Origin: Pseudomonas sp. S04
GTDB taxonomy: Bacteria; Pseudomonadota; Gammaproteobacteria; Pseudomonadales; Pseudomonadaceae
NCBI RefSeq assembly: GCF_009834545.1
Contig: NZ_CP019427.1
Location: 4,656,001 to 4,720,000, forward strand
Reading direction: 5' to 3'
DNA: 64,000 nucleotides
Shown here: positions 13,302 through 22,428 of the stretch, in pieces
Layout: every line of letters starts with the position of its first letter
How positions within the stretch are numbered: the first letter of the stretch is position 1
Position numbers and translations under genes: made by a program
Notes under the pieces: generated by a model
What the model was told of the DNA's origin: nothing
Databases searched by the model: none
What the model saw: only the letters and a program-made list of their open reading frames with translations

Positions 13302-13383
13302 CAAGACGGGCGACACGACAACTACCTTGAAAAACGCCGCGCTGACGAAGTCAGCAATCTTTTGATCTGGCTTTGGCTTTGGC

Positions 13384-13614
13384 TTTTGATCCTGGGGCGC
13401 CCCGTTAACCACGCTGGCCGAACGCAGGCTTGAATCCGTGGGTAACCCGGCAGGACGCCGGGTTAGCCGCCCCGCGCCATGGATGGCGCGTGGCGGCGGC
13501 CCACGGATTCAAGCCGGAGTGAGGGCACACCGAGCCTAAGCGAGGTGCCGAGTGGTGGGGCAAGAGCCTTTTGCTTACTTTTGGGCTCCTCCAAAAGTGA
13601 GCCGCTGTAAAAGC
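13384..13614. repeat. Right arm of the long inverted repeat, inner part
   Basis: This is the inverted counterpart of 11370-11605: TTTTGATCCTGG, CCCGTTAACCACGCTGGCC, the CCCGGCAGGACGCCGGG core, GCGAGGTGCCGAGTGGTGGG and CAAAAGTGAGCCGC. It ends at the IS4-family insertion; the arm resumes at 15038. Short TGGCTT repeats lie at 13368-13388. No gene is supported in 13302-13614. Confidence 0.75.
13604..13614. repeat. Target-site duplication, left copy (11 bp)
   Basis: GCTGTAAAAGC here is repeated exactly at 15038-15048, directly flanking the IS4-family element. Removing the element and one copy restores a continuous repeat arm. Confidence 0.88.
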
Positions 13615-15037
13615 CAGCCCTTTCAAGGTCTTTTGACTTTAGCGGCCTTGAGCACCCGATCCGTCGACACGTGGGCATTCGCGGCTTTGCCTTCAAGCCA
13701 CTCCTTTGGTTTGGGCACCTTCGGACCTCGTTTACTCTTGACGACCGCTTTGGGCTGGATGTTTCGAGCGAGTGCAAGCAGATACTGAGCCAGCCCTCCT
13801 GCGGGGATCGGAATGGATGAGTGTTCTGCTGGCAGGGCTATTTGCATACCCTCGTAACCGCTGCGTACCTGTACCGTCAGGTGGAAAATCGATGCTTCCC
13901 AATCGTCGGGCAGGGTCTGGCGATGAGCCTGTTCAACGCTGTGCTTGAGCACGGCCAAGACGTTGTAAGCCAACACGGCCGACGCAAATCCCAGCAGGGC
14001 GGCCTTAGGGTTGCCCAAGGTTTCGATTTCGCTGTCCAGCACCGATTCCAGACGCTGGAACATCCCTTCGATGCTCCAGCGACGGCGGTACAAATCGGCG
14101 ATTTGCTCGGCACTGATGGAGTCGGGCAAGTTGCTCCAGAACAACAGCGTGGTGTCGCCAGATTCGGTGGGGTTTTGCAGATTCAGTTCGACACGCCGCC
14201 ACTGGCGACCACCTTTGACCTCGATGATTTGCTCGCGCACGCTGCCTACCCCGACCGCGACAGACTCCTGCCAGTCGCTTTCCTTAAGTAGACGTGGATG
14301 CTTGCTCGGTTCGCGAATGATGAACGAGGCTCCGGACTCTTCGCAGGCGTCCATGACGGGGAGCGTGCAATAGAGTCGATCAGCCATCCACAGCTGCCCC
14401 GCACAGGCTTTTTCCAGCAACGGCAGAACGCTGACGCGCTCACTGGCATAGGCATCTTCACAGGGCTGAAGATCGACGACCTGATCCAGATCGGGGTCGT
14501 AAACCACTACTGAAAAACCAGGCCGGGCGGCCCCTCGTTCACGGCGCAAAGCGCCCAGGCGTTTTTCGCTGGAAGGCAGGTGATTGCCGTCGACGACCCG
14601 CAGTTGCCAGCCAGGCAAAATGGCTGAGTGCCCCAGCTCTTTTATCGTCGGGGCCAAGCGCTCTGCGCTGCCGGTGACCAGGGCGCGCAGCAGCGCAGGT
14701 TCTGTGCGGCTGACCTTGTCATACAGCGCCGCCAAGCTGACGGGAAGATCCTCCATCTGCCGTGCAGCAGCATGTAGCGATGGTCGCAAGCCCAATGAAA
14801 CAAGGGACATCAGTTCAACGATGGTTGAGAACAGAAGCTCACGCGGGTATTGCCGCTGACGATGTTCTTCGAACACCTGATCGACCCATGTGGCAGGAAC
14901 AGCCTGCTCCAGTATCACTCTGGTCATGACACTGGCCGGTGTTTTTTTCTCAAACCGCGCTAGAACTTCTGCCCACATCGCTTTCGTCACCCTGACTGGA
15001 GTTTTGGGGGATTTTATCAAAGACCTTGAAAGGGCTG
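13615..15037 (-). mobile_element. IS4-family insertion sequence (1423 bp)
   Basis: The element is bounded by 19-bp perfect terminal inverted repeats (13615-13633, CAGCCCTTTCAAGGTCTTT, and its complement at 15019-15037). It is flanked by an 11-bp direct repeat, within the IS4-family target-duplication range. It carries one transposase gene and interrupts the right arm of the long inverted repeat, so it came after the repeat. Confidence 0.93.
13623..14978 (-). CDS. IS4-family transposase
   Basis: This DDE transposase has 451 residues from the ATG at 14978. The first catalytic Asp is in RVVDGNHLPSSEKR, the second in WMADRLYCTLP, and the Glu in YRRRWSIEGMFQRLE, which matches the IS4 Y-R-E signature with Glu in place of the usual final Lys. 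A GTG at 14990 is an alternative start. An ATG at 15056 is excluded because it lies outside the element. The TGA stop falls in the terminal inverted repeat. The frame is intact. Confidence 0.92.
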   Translation of the reverse strand: MWAEVLARFEKKTPASVMTRVILEQAVPATWVDQVFEEHRQRQYPRELLFSTIVELMSLVSLGLRPSLHAAARQMEDLPVSLAALYDKVSRTEPALLRALVTGSAERLAPTIKELGHSAILPGWQLRVVDGNHLPSSEKRLGALRRERGAARPGFSVVVYDPDLDQVVDLQPCEDAYASERVSVLPLLEKACAGQLWMADRLYCTLPVMDACEESGASFIIREPSKHPRLLKESDWQESVAVGVGSVREQIIEVKGGRQWRRVELNLQNPTESGDTTLLFWSNLPDSISAEQIADLYRRRWSIEGMFQRLESVLDSEIETLGNPKAALLGFASAVLAYNVLAVLKHSVEQAHRQTLPDDWEASIFHLTVQVRSGYEGMQIALPAEHSSIPIPAGGLAQYLLALARNIQPKAVVKSKRGPKVPKPKEWLEGKAANAHVSTDRVLKAAKVKRP

Positions 15038-15124
15038 GCTGTAAAAGCGGAACCATAGGTGGCCGTTACCGAAGAAATGGATATGTACGCGGTCTAATCC
15101 AACATCCTGGCCGGCCCCCAGGTG
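15038..15124. repeat. Right arm of the long inverted repeat, outer part, with second target duplication
   Basis: 15038-15048 is the right copy of the 11-bp duplication. The remaining sequence (GGAACCATAGGTGGCCGTTACC and GAAATGGATATGTACGC, ending in CAGGTG) is the inverted match of 11300-11390. Between it and the Tag-like gene lies a degraded REP-like piece (about 15135-15180). Confidence 0.75.
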
Positions 15125-15185
15125 AGCGAACTTCATGTGGGAGCCGCCGGGTGGCGCTCTGCTTGCCCGCGATTGGAGCGACTGC

Positions 15186-15857
15186 TCAATGATTGACGGT
15201 AAACGCCAGCATCATCGAGATCTGGCACATCGGCCGGCCACTTTCAGCGTGCCACTGGTTGAAGGCGTCCTGCACCGTCGCCAGATCCCGCAGACTGGTG
15301 GGGACCTTGTCGATGATCTGCTGGGCATTCAACGCCGCGACCACGTCATAGCTGGGCACAAAGGTGTCCTTGCCGACCATGCGCAAAAACCGCGGCGCCG
15401 ACAAGCCGCCCATCTGATGCCCGTGCTTGGCCAGGTATTTCCACAGGCCGACGATGTCGGTCACCGGCCATTGGGCGATCAACTCGCCGAAGCTGCCCTT
15501 GTCCTTGGCTACATCGAGGATGAACTGGGCGTTGCGCGGCACACTCTTGAGCTTGCCCAGGTGGCGGATGATCCGCGCGTCCTGCATCAGGCGCTCCAGG
15601 TGTTCGGCGCCCATCAACACCACCTTGTGCGGGTCGAACTTGAAGAATACCTCCTCGAATGCCGGCCACTTGGCGTCCACCAGGCTGTGCTTGAGGCCTG
15701 CACGGAAGACCCGCAGGGCCATGGTCGACAGGTAGCGATCATCACTGATCTTGCGCAATTGTGCCGGGGTCTTGGGGACTGGCAGATGGGCTTCCAGTTC
15801 GGCTGCCGAACCAAAGCGGTTCAGACAGTATTCGTGCAGCCACTTGTAATCGCGCAT
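15186..15857 (-). CDS. DNA-3-methyladenine glycosylase I-like protein
   Basis: This 223-residue protein resembles the Tag (Adenine_glyco) family, base-excision enzymes that remove 3-methyladenine. The segments KWPAFEEVFFKFDP, DARIIRHLGKLKSVPRNAQFI and TDIVGLWKYLAKHG fit the helix-rich Tag core. The classical zinc-binding N-terminal Cys and C-terminal His pattern is not evident (a lone Cys at 11 and CQ near the end), so it belongs to a divergent Tag-like branch. It is transcribed toward the IS island, and upstream of ttcA in the same direction with a 67-bp gap. Confidence 0.75.
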   Translation of the reverse strand: MRDYKWLHEYCLNRFGSAAELEAHLPVPKTPAQLRKISDDRYLSTMALRVFRAGLKHSLVDAKWPAFEEVFFKFDPHKVVLMGAEHLERLMQDARIIRHLGKLKSVPRNAQFILDVAKDKGSFGELIAQWPVTDIVGLWKYLAKHGHQMGGLSAPRFLRMVGKDTFVPSYDVVAALNAQQIIDKVPTSLRDLATVQDAFNQWHAESGRPMCQISMMLAFTVNH

Positions 15858-15924
15858 GCCCTCTCCTTTGCAAACAAATAAAAACGGCGCCCGCGAGCGC
15901 CGTCATGCCCAACCAGTGATCCGG

Positions 15925-16749
15925 TCAGAGATTGACCACATTGACGAAACGCGAGGCCGCGCTTTCGTCGATCTTCAGGCTGGTGAAGTCAAACAGGTTA
16001 CGGTCCGCCAGTTGCGACGGGATCACATTCTGCAGGCTGCGGAAGATGCTTTCGCTGCGGCCCGGGGTCTTGCGCTCCCAGTCCTGAAGCATGTCCTTGA
16101 CCACCTGGCGCTGCAGGTTTTCCTGGGAGCCACAGAGGTTGCACGGAATGATCGGGAACTGCTTGAAGTCGGAGTAGGCCTGGATGTCCTTCTCGTTGCA
16201 GTAGGCCAGCGGGCGAATCACCACGTTGCGCCCGTCATCGGCGCGCAGTTTCGGCGGCATGGCCTTGAGCGAACCGTTGAAGAACATATTGAGGAAAAAA
16301 GTCTCGACGATGTCATCGCGATGGTGACCCAGGGCCATCTTGGTCGCACCGATTTCGTCGGCAAAGGTATAGAGCGTACCGCGACGCAGGCGCGAGCACA
16401 GCGAGCACGTGGTCTTGCCCTCCGGGATCAGCTCCTTGACCACCGAATAGGTGTCCTTTTCGACGATGTGGTACTCCACCCCCAGCTCCTTGAGGTAGGC
16501 GGGCAACACATGCTCGGGGAAACCCGGCTGCTTCTGGTCCATGTTCACCGCGACGATCTCGAACTTGATCGGCGCCACCTTCTGCAGGTGCAGCAGCACG
16601 TCGAGCATGGTGTAGCTGTCCTTGCCGCCGGACAGGCAGACCATGACCTTGTCGCCATCCTCGATCATGTTGAAGTCGGCAACGGCCTCCCCGGCCTGGC
16701 GGCGTAGACGTTTCTGCAGTTTGTTCTGGTTGACCGTAAGAGTGCCCAT
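15925..16749 (-). CDS. ttcA: tRNA 2-thiocytidine(32) synthetase TtcA
   Basis: This enzyme adds sulfur to C32 of certain tRNAs using ATP and an iron-sulfur cluster. It has 274 residues. The PP-loop is [14 protein letters not shown] near 39-52. Iron-sulfur cysteines are in [12 protein letters not shown] and [31 protein letters not shown] is the family signature. The ATG at 16749 was chosen because homology begins [15 protein letters not shown]; the in-frame extension to 16797 is not conserved in type. Confidence 0.95.
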   Translation of the reverse strand: MGTLTVNQNKLQKRLRRQAGEAVADFNMIEDGDKVMVCLSGGKDSYTMLDVLLHLQKVAPIKFEIVAVNMDQKQPGFPEHVLPAYLKELGVEYHIVEKDTYSVVKELIPEGKTTCSLCSRLRRGTLYTFADEIGATKMALGHHRDDIVETFFLNMFFNGSLKAMPPKLRADDGRNVVIRPLAYCNEKDIQAYSDFKQFPIIPCNLCGSQENLQRQVVKDMLQDWERKTPGRSESIFRSLQNVIPSQLADRNLFDFTSLKIDESAASRFVNVVNL

Positions 16750-17048
16750 GGCGCTTGAAATCCGCGAGGTGTGACGAAAGGCCGGCATTTTACGCAAAAA
16801 CCCGGGGCGGGCGAAGTGCCCTGCGTCTTCTACGGTTATCGACTAACCAGCAGGGCTGCTGTCATGCAGCACAGCGATTAAGCCCGGGGTTTACAGCGCG
16901 ATTTGCTCTAAAGCCCCTGCTCCTGCGTGTTCCAGTCCTTTCTATACTGCGACATAAGGTCGCACACCTGAAGACCTTTACCGACTTGGCCACTGGCCCG
17001 TAGGCGCTCCGTTGGGGGGCGACAGCAATCACGTAGGAGTGACTGACT

Positions 17049-17651
17049 ATGATCCATCACGTCGTGGGGCTTTTCACCCACCCAGATCAAGAATGGAAAG
17101 AAATCCGTGGCGACCAAGAGGAAAGCATCAGCCACATGTACCTCACCCACACGCTGATCCTGGCGGCGATTCCGGCAATTTCCGCGTTTATCGGCACGAC
17201 CCAGGTGGGCTGGGTCATCGGCAGTCGGGCGCCCGTCATGCTGACCATGGAAAGCGCACTCTGGATGACCATCATGTCGTACCTGGCGATGCTGGGCGGG
17301 GTCGCGGTCATGGGCGCGTTCATTCACTGGATGGCCCGCACCTATGACGCTACACCGAGCCTGGCGCGCTGTGTCGCCTTTGCCACATACACCGCCACGC
17401 CGTTGTTCATCGGCGGCCTGGCCGCGCTGTATCCACATATGTGGCTGGGCATGATCGTCGGCACCGCGGCTATCTGCTACACGGTCTACCTGTTGTATGT
17501 CGGCTTGCCGACCTTCATGAACATTCCAACGGACGAAGGGTTTCTCTTCTCAAGTTCAGTGCTTGCCGTAGGGCTGGTGGTGTTGGTGGCGATCATGGCC
17601 TTCACCGTCATTGTCTGGGGCCTGGGCGTCGGCCCGGTCTATACCAACTAA
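17049..17651 (+). CDS. Yip1-family inner-membrane protein
   Basis: This 200-residue membrane protein has five hydrophobic helices (about 32-52, 68-92, 106-128, 131-150 and 167-192). The N-terminal HHVVGLFTHPDQEWKEIR is characteristic of the bacterial Yip1 domain. The function is unknown. The ribosome site is AGGAGT before the ATG. A GC-rich hairpin with a T-run at 17726-17747 ends the unit, so it is probably monocistronic. The 299 bp upstream, shared with ttcA, has a TATACT at 16943-16948 but no convincing -35. Confidence 0.85.
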   Translation: MIHHVVGLFTHPDQEWKEIRGDQEESISHMYLTHTLILAAIPAISAFIGTTQVGWVIGSRAPVMLTMESALWMTIMSYLAMLGGVAVMGAFIHWMARTYDATPSLARCVAFATYTATPLFIGGLAALYPHMWLGMIVGTAAICYTVYLLYVGLPTFMNIPTDEGFLFSSSVLAVGLVVLVAIMAFTVIVWGLGVGPVYTN

Positions 17652-17725
17652 ACCAACATTCAACGCAAGCCGCTGGAGCGAGCAAGGGACGCCGCCCATG
17701 AAACAAACGAGGATCTGCCAATACC

Positions 17726-17747
17726 GGCCGCCGCAAGGCGGCCTTTT
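17726..17747 (+). terminator. Rho-independent terminator
   Basis: The stem GGCCGCC (17726-17732) and GGCGGCC (17737-17743) have a GCAA loop and a TTTT tail. It lies about 75 bp after the Yip1 gene. Confidence 0.85.
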
Positions 17748-17833
17748 GCTGGGACCACGACCATTCGGCAGCCAGGCGATACGCAATGGCCTGGGTTTGC
17801 AGCATACTTGTGGCCTCTGGAGATCCGTTAAGC

Positions 17834-18328
17834 ATGCCCGAGCAACTCAATACCCGCGTCGAAGACTGTTTCCAACAAGCCGAATCCTTTTTCAAACGCC
17901 CTTTCAAGCGCCCGGTGGTCAGCCTCAAGTTGCGCGGGCAGAAGGCCGGCGTGGCACACCTGCACGAAAACCTGCTGCGCTTCAATCCGCAGTTGTACCG
18001 CGAGAACAGTGAAGATTTCCTCAAGCAGACCGTGGCCCACGAAGTCGCGCACCTGATCGCACACCAGTTGTTTGGCGAGCGCATTGCACCCCACGGTGAG
18101 GAATGGCAACTGATCATGCGCGGCGTCTATGAACTACCGCCCGATCGTTGCCATACCTACGCTATTAAACGCCGCAGCGTGACCCGCTACATCTACCGCT
18201 GCCCGTGCGCCAACAGCGACTTCCCGTTTTCGGCCCAGCGCCATAGTCTGGTACGCCAGGGCCGGCGTTACCTGTGTCGGCGTTGTCGGCAGACATTGGT
18301 GTTTACCGGGGAGTCGCGGGTCGAATAG
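17834..18328 (+). CDS. SprT-family zinc metallopeptidase-like protein
   Basis: This 164-residue protein has the SprT (Spartan-like) architecture. The HExxH zinc site is QTVAHEVAHLIAHQ near 62-75. A C-terminal zinc ribbon has Cys pairs in RCPCANSDF and LCRRCRQTL. SprT proteins are thought to act on DNA- or protein-bound substrates; the bacterial role is poorly defined. The ATG at 17834 was preferred to 17786 because MPEQLNTRVEDC starts the domain. It is convergent with the CoA-transferase gene. Confidence 0.88.
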   Translation: MPEQLNTRVEDCFQQAESFFKRPFKRPVVSLKLRGQKAGVAHLHENLLRFNPQLYRENSEDFLKQTVAHEVAHLIAHQLFGERIAPHGEEWQLIMRGVYELPPDRCHTYAIKRRSVTRYIYRCPCANSDFPFSAQRHSLVRQGRRYLCRRCRQTLVFTGESRVE

Positions 18329-18391
18329 TGGGATAGGCAGAGCCTTCCCTGGCCCTATCGCGAGCAGGCTCGCTGCGAACCTGCGTCACCT

Positions 18392-19573
18392 CTAGAGAAT
18401 GACCTTGGTCCGCCGCAAATCGTCGATCCGTTGCTCGCTGTAACCCAACTCGTGCAACACCTGATTGGTGTGCGCGCCCAGCGTCGCACCGATATTGCGT
18501 GGTTGCGGCAAACCTTCGGAGAACTTCAACGGGCAAGCCATTTGAGCCTGGCTGCTGCCATCGCCGCGCGGCACCTGGATCACCAGCTCCCGAGCCTTGA
18601 GCTGGGGATGGGCCACCGCTTCGGCCACGCTGAGTACCGGCTCGACACAGGCATCGACGTCGGCAAACAGCGCACACAGGTCGCTGAATTCGCGCTTTTC
18701 GAATTCGATCTGCAAGGCCAGCTTCAGGGCCTGTTGCTGTTCGGGTTTAGGCGACAGCCCCTGGGCCGCCAACTCGGGACGACCGAGGGCGGTGCACAAT
18801 TGCTGCATGAAGTTGGGCTCAAGGCTGCCCACCGACATCCAGCGTCCATCCCGGCTGCGGTAGTAGTCGTAGAAGCTGCCACCGTTGAGCATCTGCTCCT
18901 CGCACCCCGGCTCCACGCCACACGCCAGGTACCCCGCCCCGGCCATCGCGTTCAGGCTGAATGCGCAGTCAGTCATGCTCACATCCAGGTGCTGGCCCTG
19001 CCCGCTCTGCTGCCGGGCAATCACCGCGGCCAACAGGCCGATCACCCCGTGCAGTGAACCACCAGCGATGTCCGCCGCCTGGAACCCCAGCGGTAACGGC
19101 CCGCTGTCGGCACGCCCGGTGTAGCTGGCCAGGCCAGCCAGCGCCAGGTAGTTGAGGTCGTGCCCGGCGCGGTCCTTGTAGGGGCCGGTCTGGCCGTAGC
19201 CGGTGATCGACACGTAGATCAGTCGCGGGTTGATCGCCCTCAGCGCCTCATACCCCAGCCCCAGCCGTTCCATTACCCCGGGGCGAAATTGCTCCAGCAA
19301 GATGTCGTGGTCCTGCAGCAGTTGCTTGACCACCTCCAGCGCCGCGGGTTGCTTGAGGTCCAACGCCAGGCTGCGCTTGTTGCGGTTGAGGTAGGCGTGG
19401 CTGGCCGAGATGCCCTGGTCATGGGGCGGTAGCACCCGCAGCAGGTCCATGCGGGTTGGCGATTCGATGCGCAGCACCTCGGCCCCCATGTCCGCCAGCA
19501 ACAGCGAGGCGAAGGGCCCCGGCAACAGTGTCGAGAAATCCAGAACCTTGAGTGATGCCAGTGGACCCTGCAT
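18392..19573 (-). CDS. CaiB/BaiF-family (class III) CoA-transferase
   Basis: This 393-residue enzyme would move CoA between acids or activate a carboxylic or bile/carnitine-type substrate. Family III features are the N-terminal LKVLDFSTLLPGPFASLLLADMG (split across 8-30) and the catalytic Asp in RAGHDLNYLALAG. GGGS/GGSLHGVIGLLAAV and TDCAFSLNAMAG segments also fit. It is closest in style to alpha-methylacyl-CoA racemase-like members. No partner dehydrogenase is adjacent, so the substrate is unknown. It lies between dctA and SprT; a small GCGAGC/GCTCGC hairpin (18360-18373) lies beyond the stop. Confidence 0.88.
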   Translation of the reverse strand: MQGPLASLKVLDFSTLLPGPFASLLLADMGAEVLRIESPTRMDLLRVLPPHDQGISASHAYLNRNKRSLALDLKQPAALEVVKQLLQDHDILLEQFRPGVMERLGLGYEALRAINPRLIYVSITGYGQTGPYKDRAGHDLNYLALAGLASYTGRADSGPLPLGFQAADIAGGSLHGVIGLLAAVIARQQSGQGQHLDVSMTDCAFSLNAMAGAGYLACGVEPGCEEQMLNGGSFYDYYRSRDGRWMSVGSLEPNFMQQLCTALGRPELAAQGLSPKPEQQQALKLALQIEFEKREFSDLCALFADVDACVEPVLSVAEAVAHPQLKARELVIQVPRGDGSSQAQMACPLKFSEGLPQPRNIGATLGAHTNQVLHELGYSEQRIDDLRRTKVIL

Positions 19574-19711
19574 AAGCCATCTCCTTGAGCGATACCTGCA
19601 GACTAGGCAGCCGTCCGCCTGACGGCAATCACCTTAACCGTCAGGACGGGTGACCTTTGCGCTCAGGGCGCTGCCGCGAGCAGGTTTGGCTCCCGCCCCG
19701 CAGGCAACAAA

Positions 19712-19733
19712 AAACCCGCCGTAGCGGGTTTTT
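19712..19733 (-). terminator. Terminator after dctA
   Basis: AAACCCGC, a CGTA loop and GCGGGTTT are followed by T residues on both strands. It is placed 17 bp beyond the dctA stop. Confidence 0.8.
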
Positions 19734-19749
19734 CATTGACGTGCGTGAG

Positions 19750-21084
19750 TTACTTCAAGGAAGTCGGGGCCGGGCCTTCGGCCACACCCAGGTCATCCAT
19801 TTCACGATCATCGGAGATACCACGACCACCGGACGCCAGCTCGACTTGCAGCTTGTCTTCGTCCAGCTCCTTGACCCACTTGGCCACCACCAGGGTCGCA
19901 ACAGCGTTACCCACCAGGTTGGTCAGCGCCCGCGCTTCGGACATGAAGCGGTCGATACCGAGGATCAGCGCCAAGCCGGCGACCGGCAGGTGGCCTACAG
20001 CCGAGAGGGTTGCAGCCAACACGATGAAGCCGCTACCGGTCACGCCTGCAGCACCTTTGGAGGACAACAACAGCACCAGCAGCAAGGTGATCTGGTGAGT
20101 GATGTCCATGTGGGTGTCAGTCGCCTGGGCGATGAACACGGCCGCCATGGTCAGGTAGATCGAAGTACCGTCCAGGTTGAACGAGTAGCCCGTTGGAATC
20201 ACCAGGCCTACCACCGATTTCTGTGCGCCCAGGCGTTCCATTTTGATCAGCATGCGTGGCAGCGCCGATTCGGACGAGGAAGTACCCAGTACGATCAACA
20301 GCTCTTCACGGATGTAGCGGATCAGTTTCAGTACGCTGAAGCCGTGAGCACGGCAGATCGCACCCAGTACCAGCACCACGAACAGCACGCAGGTGATGTA
20401 GAAGCAGATCATCAACTGGCCCAGTTGCACCAGCGAACCGACGCCGTAGGCACCGATGGTGAAGGCCATGGCACCCAGCGCACCGATTGGCGCCAGTTTC
20501 ATGATCATGTTGATGATGTTGAACATCACGTGGGCAAAACGATCGATGAAGTCCAGCACCGGCTTGCCGTAGGCACCCAGGCGGTGCAGGGCGAAACCGA
20601 AGATCACCGAGAACATCAGGACCTGCAGGATGTCACCGTTGGCGAAGGCGCCGACAATGGTGTTCGGGATCACGTTGAGAATGAAGCCGACGATGCTCTG
20701 GTCCTTGCCGGCCGTGACATAGGCCGCGACTTTGGAGGCGTCGAGGGTGGTCACATCGATGTGCATGCCGGCGCCCGGTTGCACCACGTTGACCACGACC
20801 AGGCCGATCAGCAGGGCGATGGTGGAAACGATTTCGAAGTAGAGCAGCGCGTAGCCGCCGGTTTTGCCCACCGACTTCATGTTCTGCATGCCCGCGATAC
20901 CGCTGACTACGGTGCAGAAGATGATGGGTGCAATGACCATCTTGATCAGTTTGATGAACCCGTCACCCAGTGGCTTGAGCGCCACCCCGGTCTGCGGATA
21001 GAAGTGACCGAGCAAGATGCCGATAACGATGGCAACGATTACCTGGAAATACAGGGATTTGTACAGTGGCTGACGAGTCGTCAT
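19750..21084 (-). CDS. dctA: C4-dicarboxylate transporter DctA
   Basis: This secondary transporter takes up succinate, fumarate and malate with protons or Na+ at the inner membrane. Its 444 residues are the normal length. It starts [17 protein letters not shown] and keeps the glutamate-transporter-fold signatures [15 protein letters not shown] and [15 protein letters not shown], with [14 protein letters not shown] near the end. The frame is open far upstream to 21777, but the ATG at 21084 is preceded by GAGGAAC and matches family length. A sigma-54-type promoter lies at 21215-21229. It is convergent with nothing and divergent from an AraC gene. Confidence 0.95.
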   Translation of the reverse strand: MTTRQPLYKSLYFQVIVAIVIGILLGHFYPQTGVALKPLGDGFIKLIKMVIAPIIFCTVVSGIAGMQNMKSVGKTGGYALLYFEIVSTIALLIGLVVVNVVQPGAGMHIDVTTLDASKVAAYVTAGKDQSIVGFILNVIPNTIVGAFANGDILQVLMFSVIFGFALHRLGAYGKPVLDFIDRFAHVMFNIINMIMKLAPIGALGAMAFTIGAYGVGSLVQLGQLMICFYITCVLFVVLVLGAICRAHGFSVLKLIRYIREELLIVLGTSSSESALPRMLIKMERLGAQKSVVGLVIPTGYSFNLDGTSIYLTMAAVFIAQATDTHMDITHQITLLLVLLLSSKGAAGVTGSGFIVLAATLSAVGHLPVAGLALILGIDRFMSEARALTNLVGNAVATLVVAKWVKELDEDKLQVELASGGRGISDDREMDDLGVAEGPAPTSLK

Positions 21085-21214
21085 TGCAAAGTTCCTCAAG
21101 AGCACCGCGTTGTCATCATCCATCTGATGCAAACGACGCCTAAAGTGCGAACCCTCCTGCACTGGAGGGATTTGTTGTGGCGAGCTGCGCGCTGGCAGAC
21201 CTCTTGGCCTTATT

Positions 21215-21229
21215 GCAGAGCTCGTGCCA
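21215..21229 (-). promoter_or_regulatory. Sigma-54 (RpoN) -24/-12 promoter for dctA
   Basis: On the minus strand the site reads TGGCACGAGCTCTGC, with GG and GC exactly 10 bp apart and 13 of the consensus-type positions plausible. It lies about 130 bp upstream of the dctA ATG. DctA in pseudomonads is driven by DctB/DctD with RpoN, which agrees. No activator (UAS) site could be identified with confidence. Confidence 0.75.
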
Positions 21230-21420
21230 CCTTTGCCAAATCCCTCACAAGCCGCTTGCCACAAGGGCTGCAGCACTTTCCATGGTGCGGCGCGCAGGAG
21301 CCACTTGGCGGATTCCCGCCCAATGCCCGAATCGAGCCCTGCAATTTGGCGGAAATCCGCCTTGTTCCATCCGGGAGGGCTGGCTAAGATCCGCCACTCA
21401 ATGGCCGGACCCCACTCCCC

Positions 21421-22419
21421 ATGCGCGAACGCACCATCGCCAGTCATTTCGCCCGCGCCGCCACCGGTGGCGCCCGGCGGATGGGCTATGACTATGCAGA
21501 GCTGTTGCACCAGCTCGGGATCAGCGCCGAATTGCTCGACGAGCCCCGCGCCCGGATCGCGCCTGAGCAGTTCAGCGCCCTGTTGCAAGGCCTGTGGCTG
21601 GCGCTGGATGACGAGTATCTGGGCTTGGCCCGCAGTCCCAGCAAGCGCGGGACTTTCGCCATGATGTGCCACGCTCTGATTCACTGCAGCACGCTGGAGA
21701 AAGCCTTGGGGCGCGGCCTGTTGTTTTACAGCCTGTTTGCCGACTCGCCAGGCCTGACCCTGACCCGGGAAGAGCAATGGGTGCGCTTGAGCCTGGATGA
21801 TTCACAACTGCGCGACCCCGATCACTTTCTCAGCGAAAGCCTGCTGGTGATCTGGCATCGCCTTGGCAGTTGGTTGATCGGCCAGCGCATCGCCCTCGAG
21901 CAGGCCAGTTTCAGTTACCCGAAACCCGGACATGGCGCCGAATACGACCTGCTGTTCCCTTGCCCACTCGAGTTCGGCGCCCAGCGCACCAGCCTGCTGT
22001 TTCACAGTCGCTACCTGGGCATGCCGCTGTTGCAGGACGAACGAACCCTCAAGCACTTTCTGGAACGCTCACCGGCCGACCTGCTGTCACGCCCGGATGA
22101 CGGCGACAGCCTGAGCAGTCAGTTGCGCCGCCTGCTCAGCCGCGACAGCAGTCGCTGGCCCGACCTGGAAGCCGTGGCGGCGCACCTGCACATCAGCCCG
22201 CAAACCCTGCGTCGGCACTTGCGCGAAGAGGGTTCGAGTTTTCAGGAATTGAAGGATCAGTTGCGCCGCGACATCGCGATCTATCATCTGCGTCGCGCCG
22301 ACCTGTCGTTGCAACAGATCGCCTGGCAATTGGGCTTTTCCGAACCCTCGGCGTTTCACCGGGCGTTCAAGAAATGGACCGGCCTGACCCCGGGCGCCTA
22401 TCGCGCCCAGGACAGTTGA
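21421..22419 (+). CDS. AraC-family transcriptional regulator with arabinose-binding-like N-terminus
   Basis: This 332-residue protein has an N-terminal ligand domain of the Arabinose_bd type (about 20-205), starting [18 protein letters not shown]. Its C-terminal double HTH (about 230-328) includes [20 protein letters not shown] and [22 protein letters not shown] (split around 300-322). It is related to OruR/ArgR-like activators of amino-acid catabolism. It is divergent from dctA over 336 bp, but that does not show that it controls dctA. The ligand is unknown. Confidence 0.88.
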   Translation: MRERTIASHFARAATGGARRMGYDYAELLHQLGISAELLDEPRARIAPEQFSALLQGLWLALDDEYLGLARSPSKRGTFAMMCHALIHCSTLEKALGRGLLFYSLFADSPGLTLTREEQWVRLSLDDSQLRDPDHFLSESLLVIWHRLGSWLIGQRIALEQASFSYPKPGHGAEYDLLFPCPLEFGAQRTSLLFHSRYLGMPLLQDERTLKHFLERSPADLLSRPDDGDSLSSQLRRLLSRDSSRWPDLEAVAAHLHISPQTLRRHLREEGSSFQELKDQLRRDIAIYHLRRADLSLQQIAWQLGFSEPSAFHRAFKKWTGLTPGAYRAQDS

Positions 22420-22428
22420 AGCGCGGCT

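Larger units (their letters stand above)
11685..13332 (+). mobile_element. IS3-family insertion sequence (about 1.65 kb)
   Basis: This is a two-gene IS3-type element. Terminal inverted repeats are 11685-11705 (TGTCAGGGTAG then TTGTCGTGTC) and the complement of 13312-13332; 19 of 21 positions agree. It encodes OrfA and OrfB overlapped in the -1 frame with an A6G slippery heptamer. No clear target duplication is seen at these ends, so the outer limits may be off by a few bases or the flanks have changed. It sits between the arms of the long inverted repeat. Confidence 0.85.

Noticed and set aside
11685..13332. Target-site duplication at the ends of the IS3-type element
   Set aside because: Flanks do not show a clear 3-5 bp direct repeat at the assigned ends, so none is claimed.
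17701..18012. Small open frame beginning MKQTRICQYR after the Yip1 gene
   Set aside because: It runs through the terminator and continues in the wrong frame into the SprT gene.
19657..21387. 576-codon plus-strand frame across dctA
   Set aside because: It is antisense to dctA, has no ribosome site or recognisable domain.
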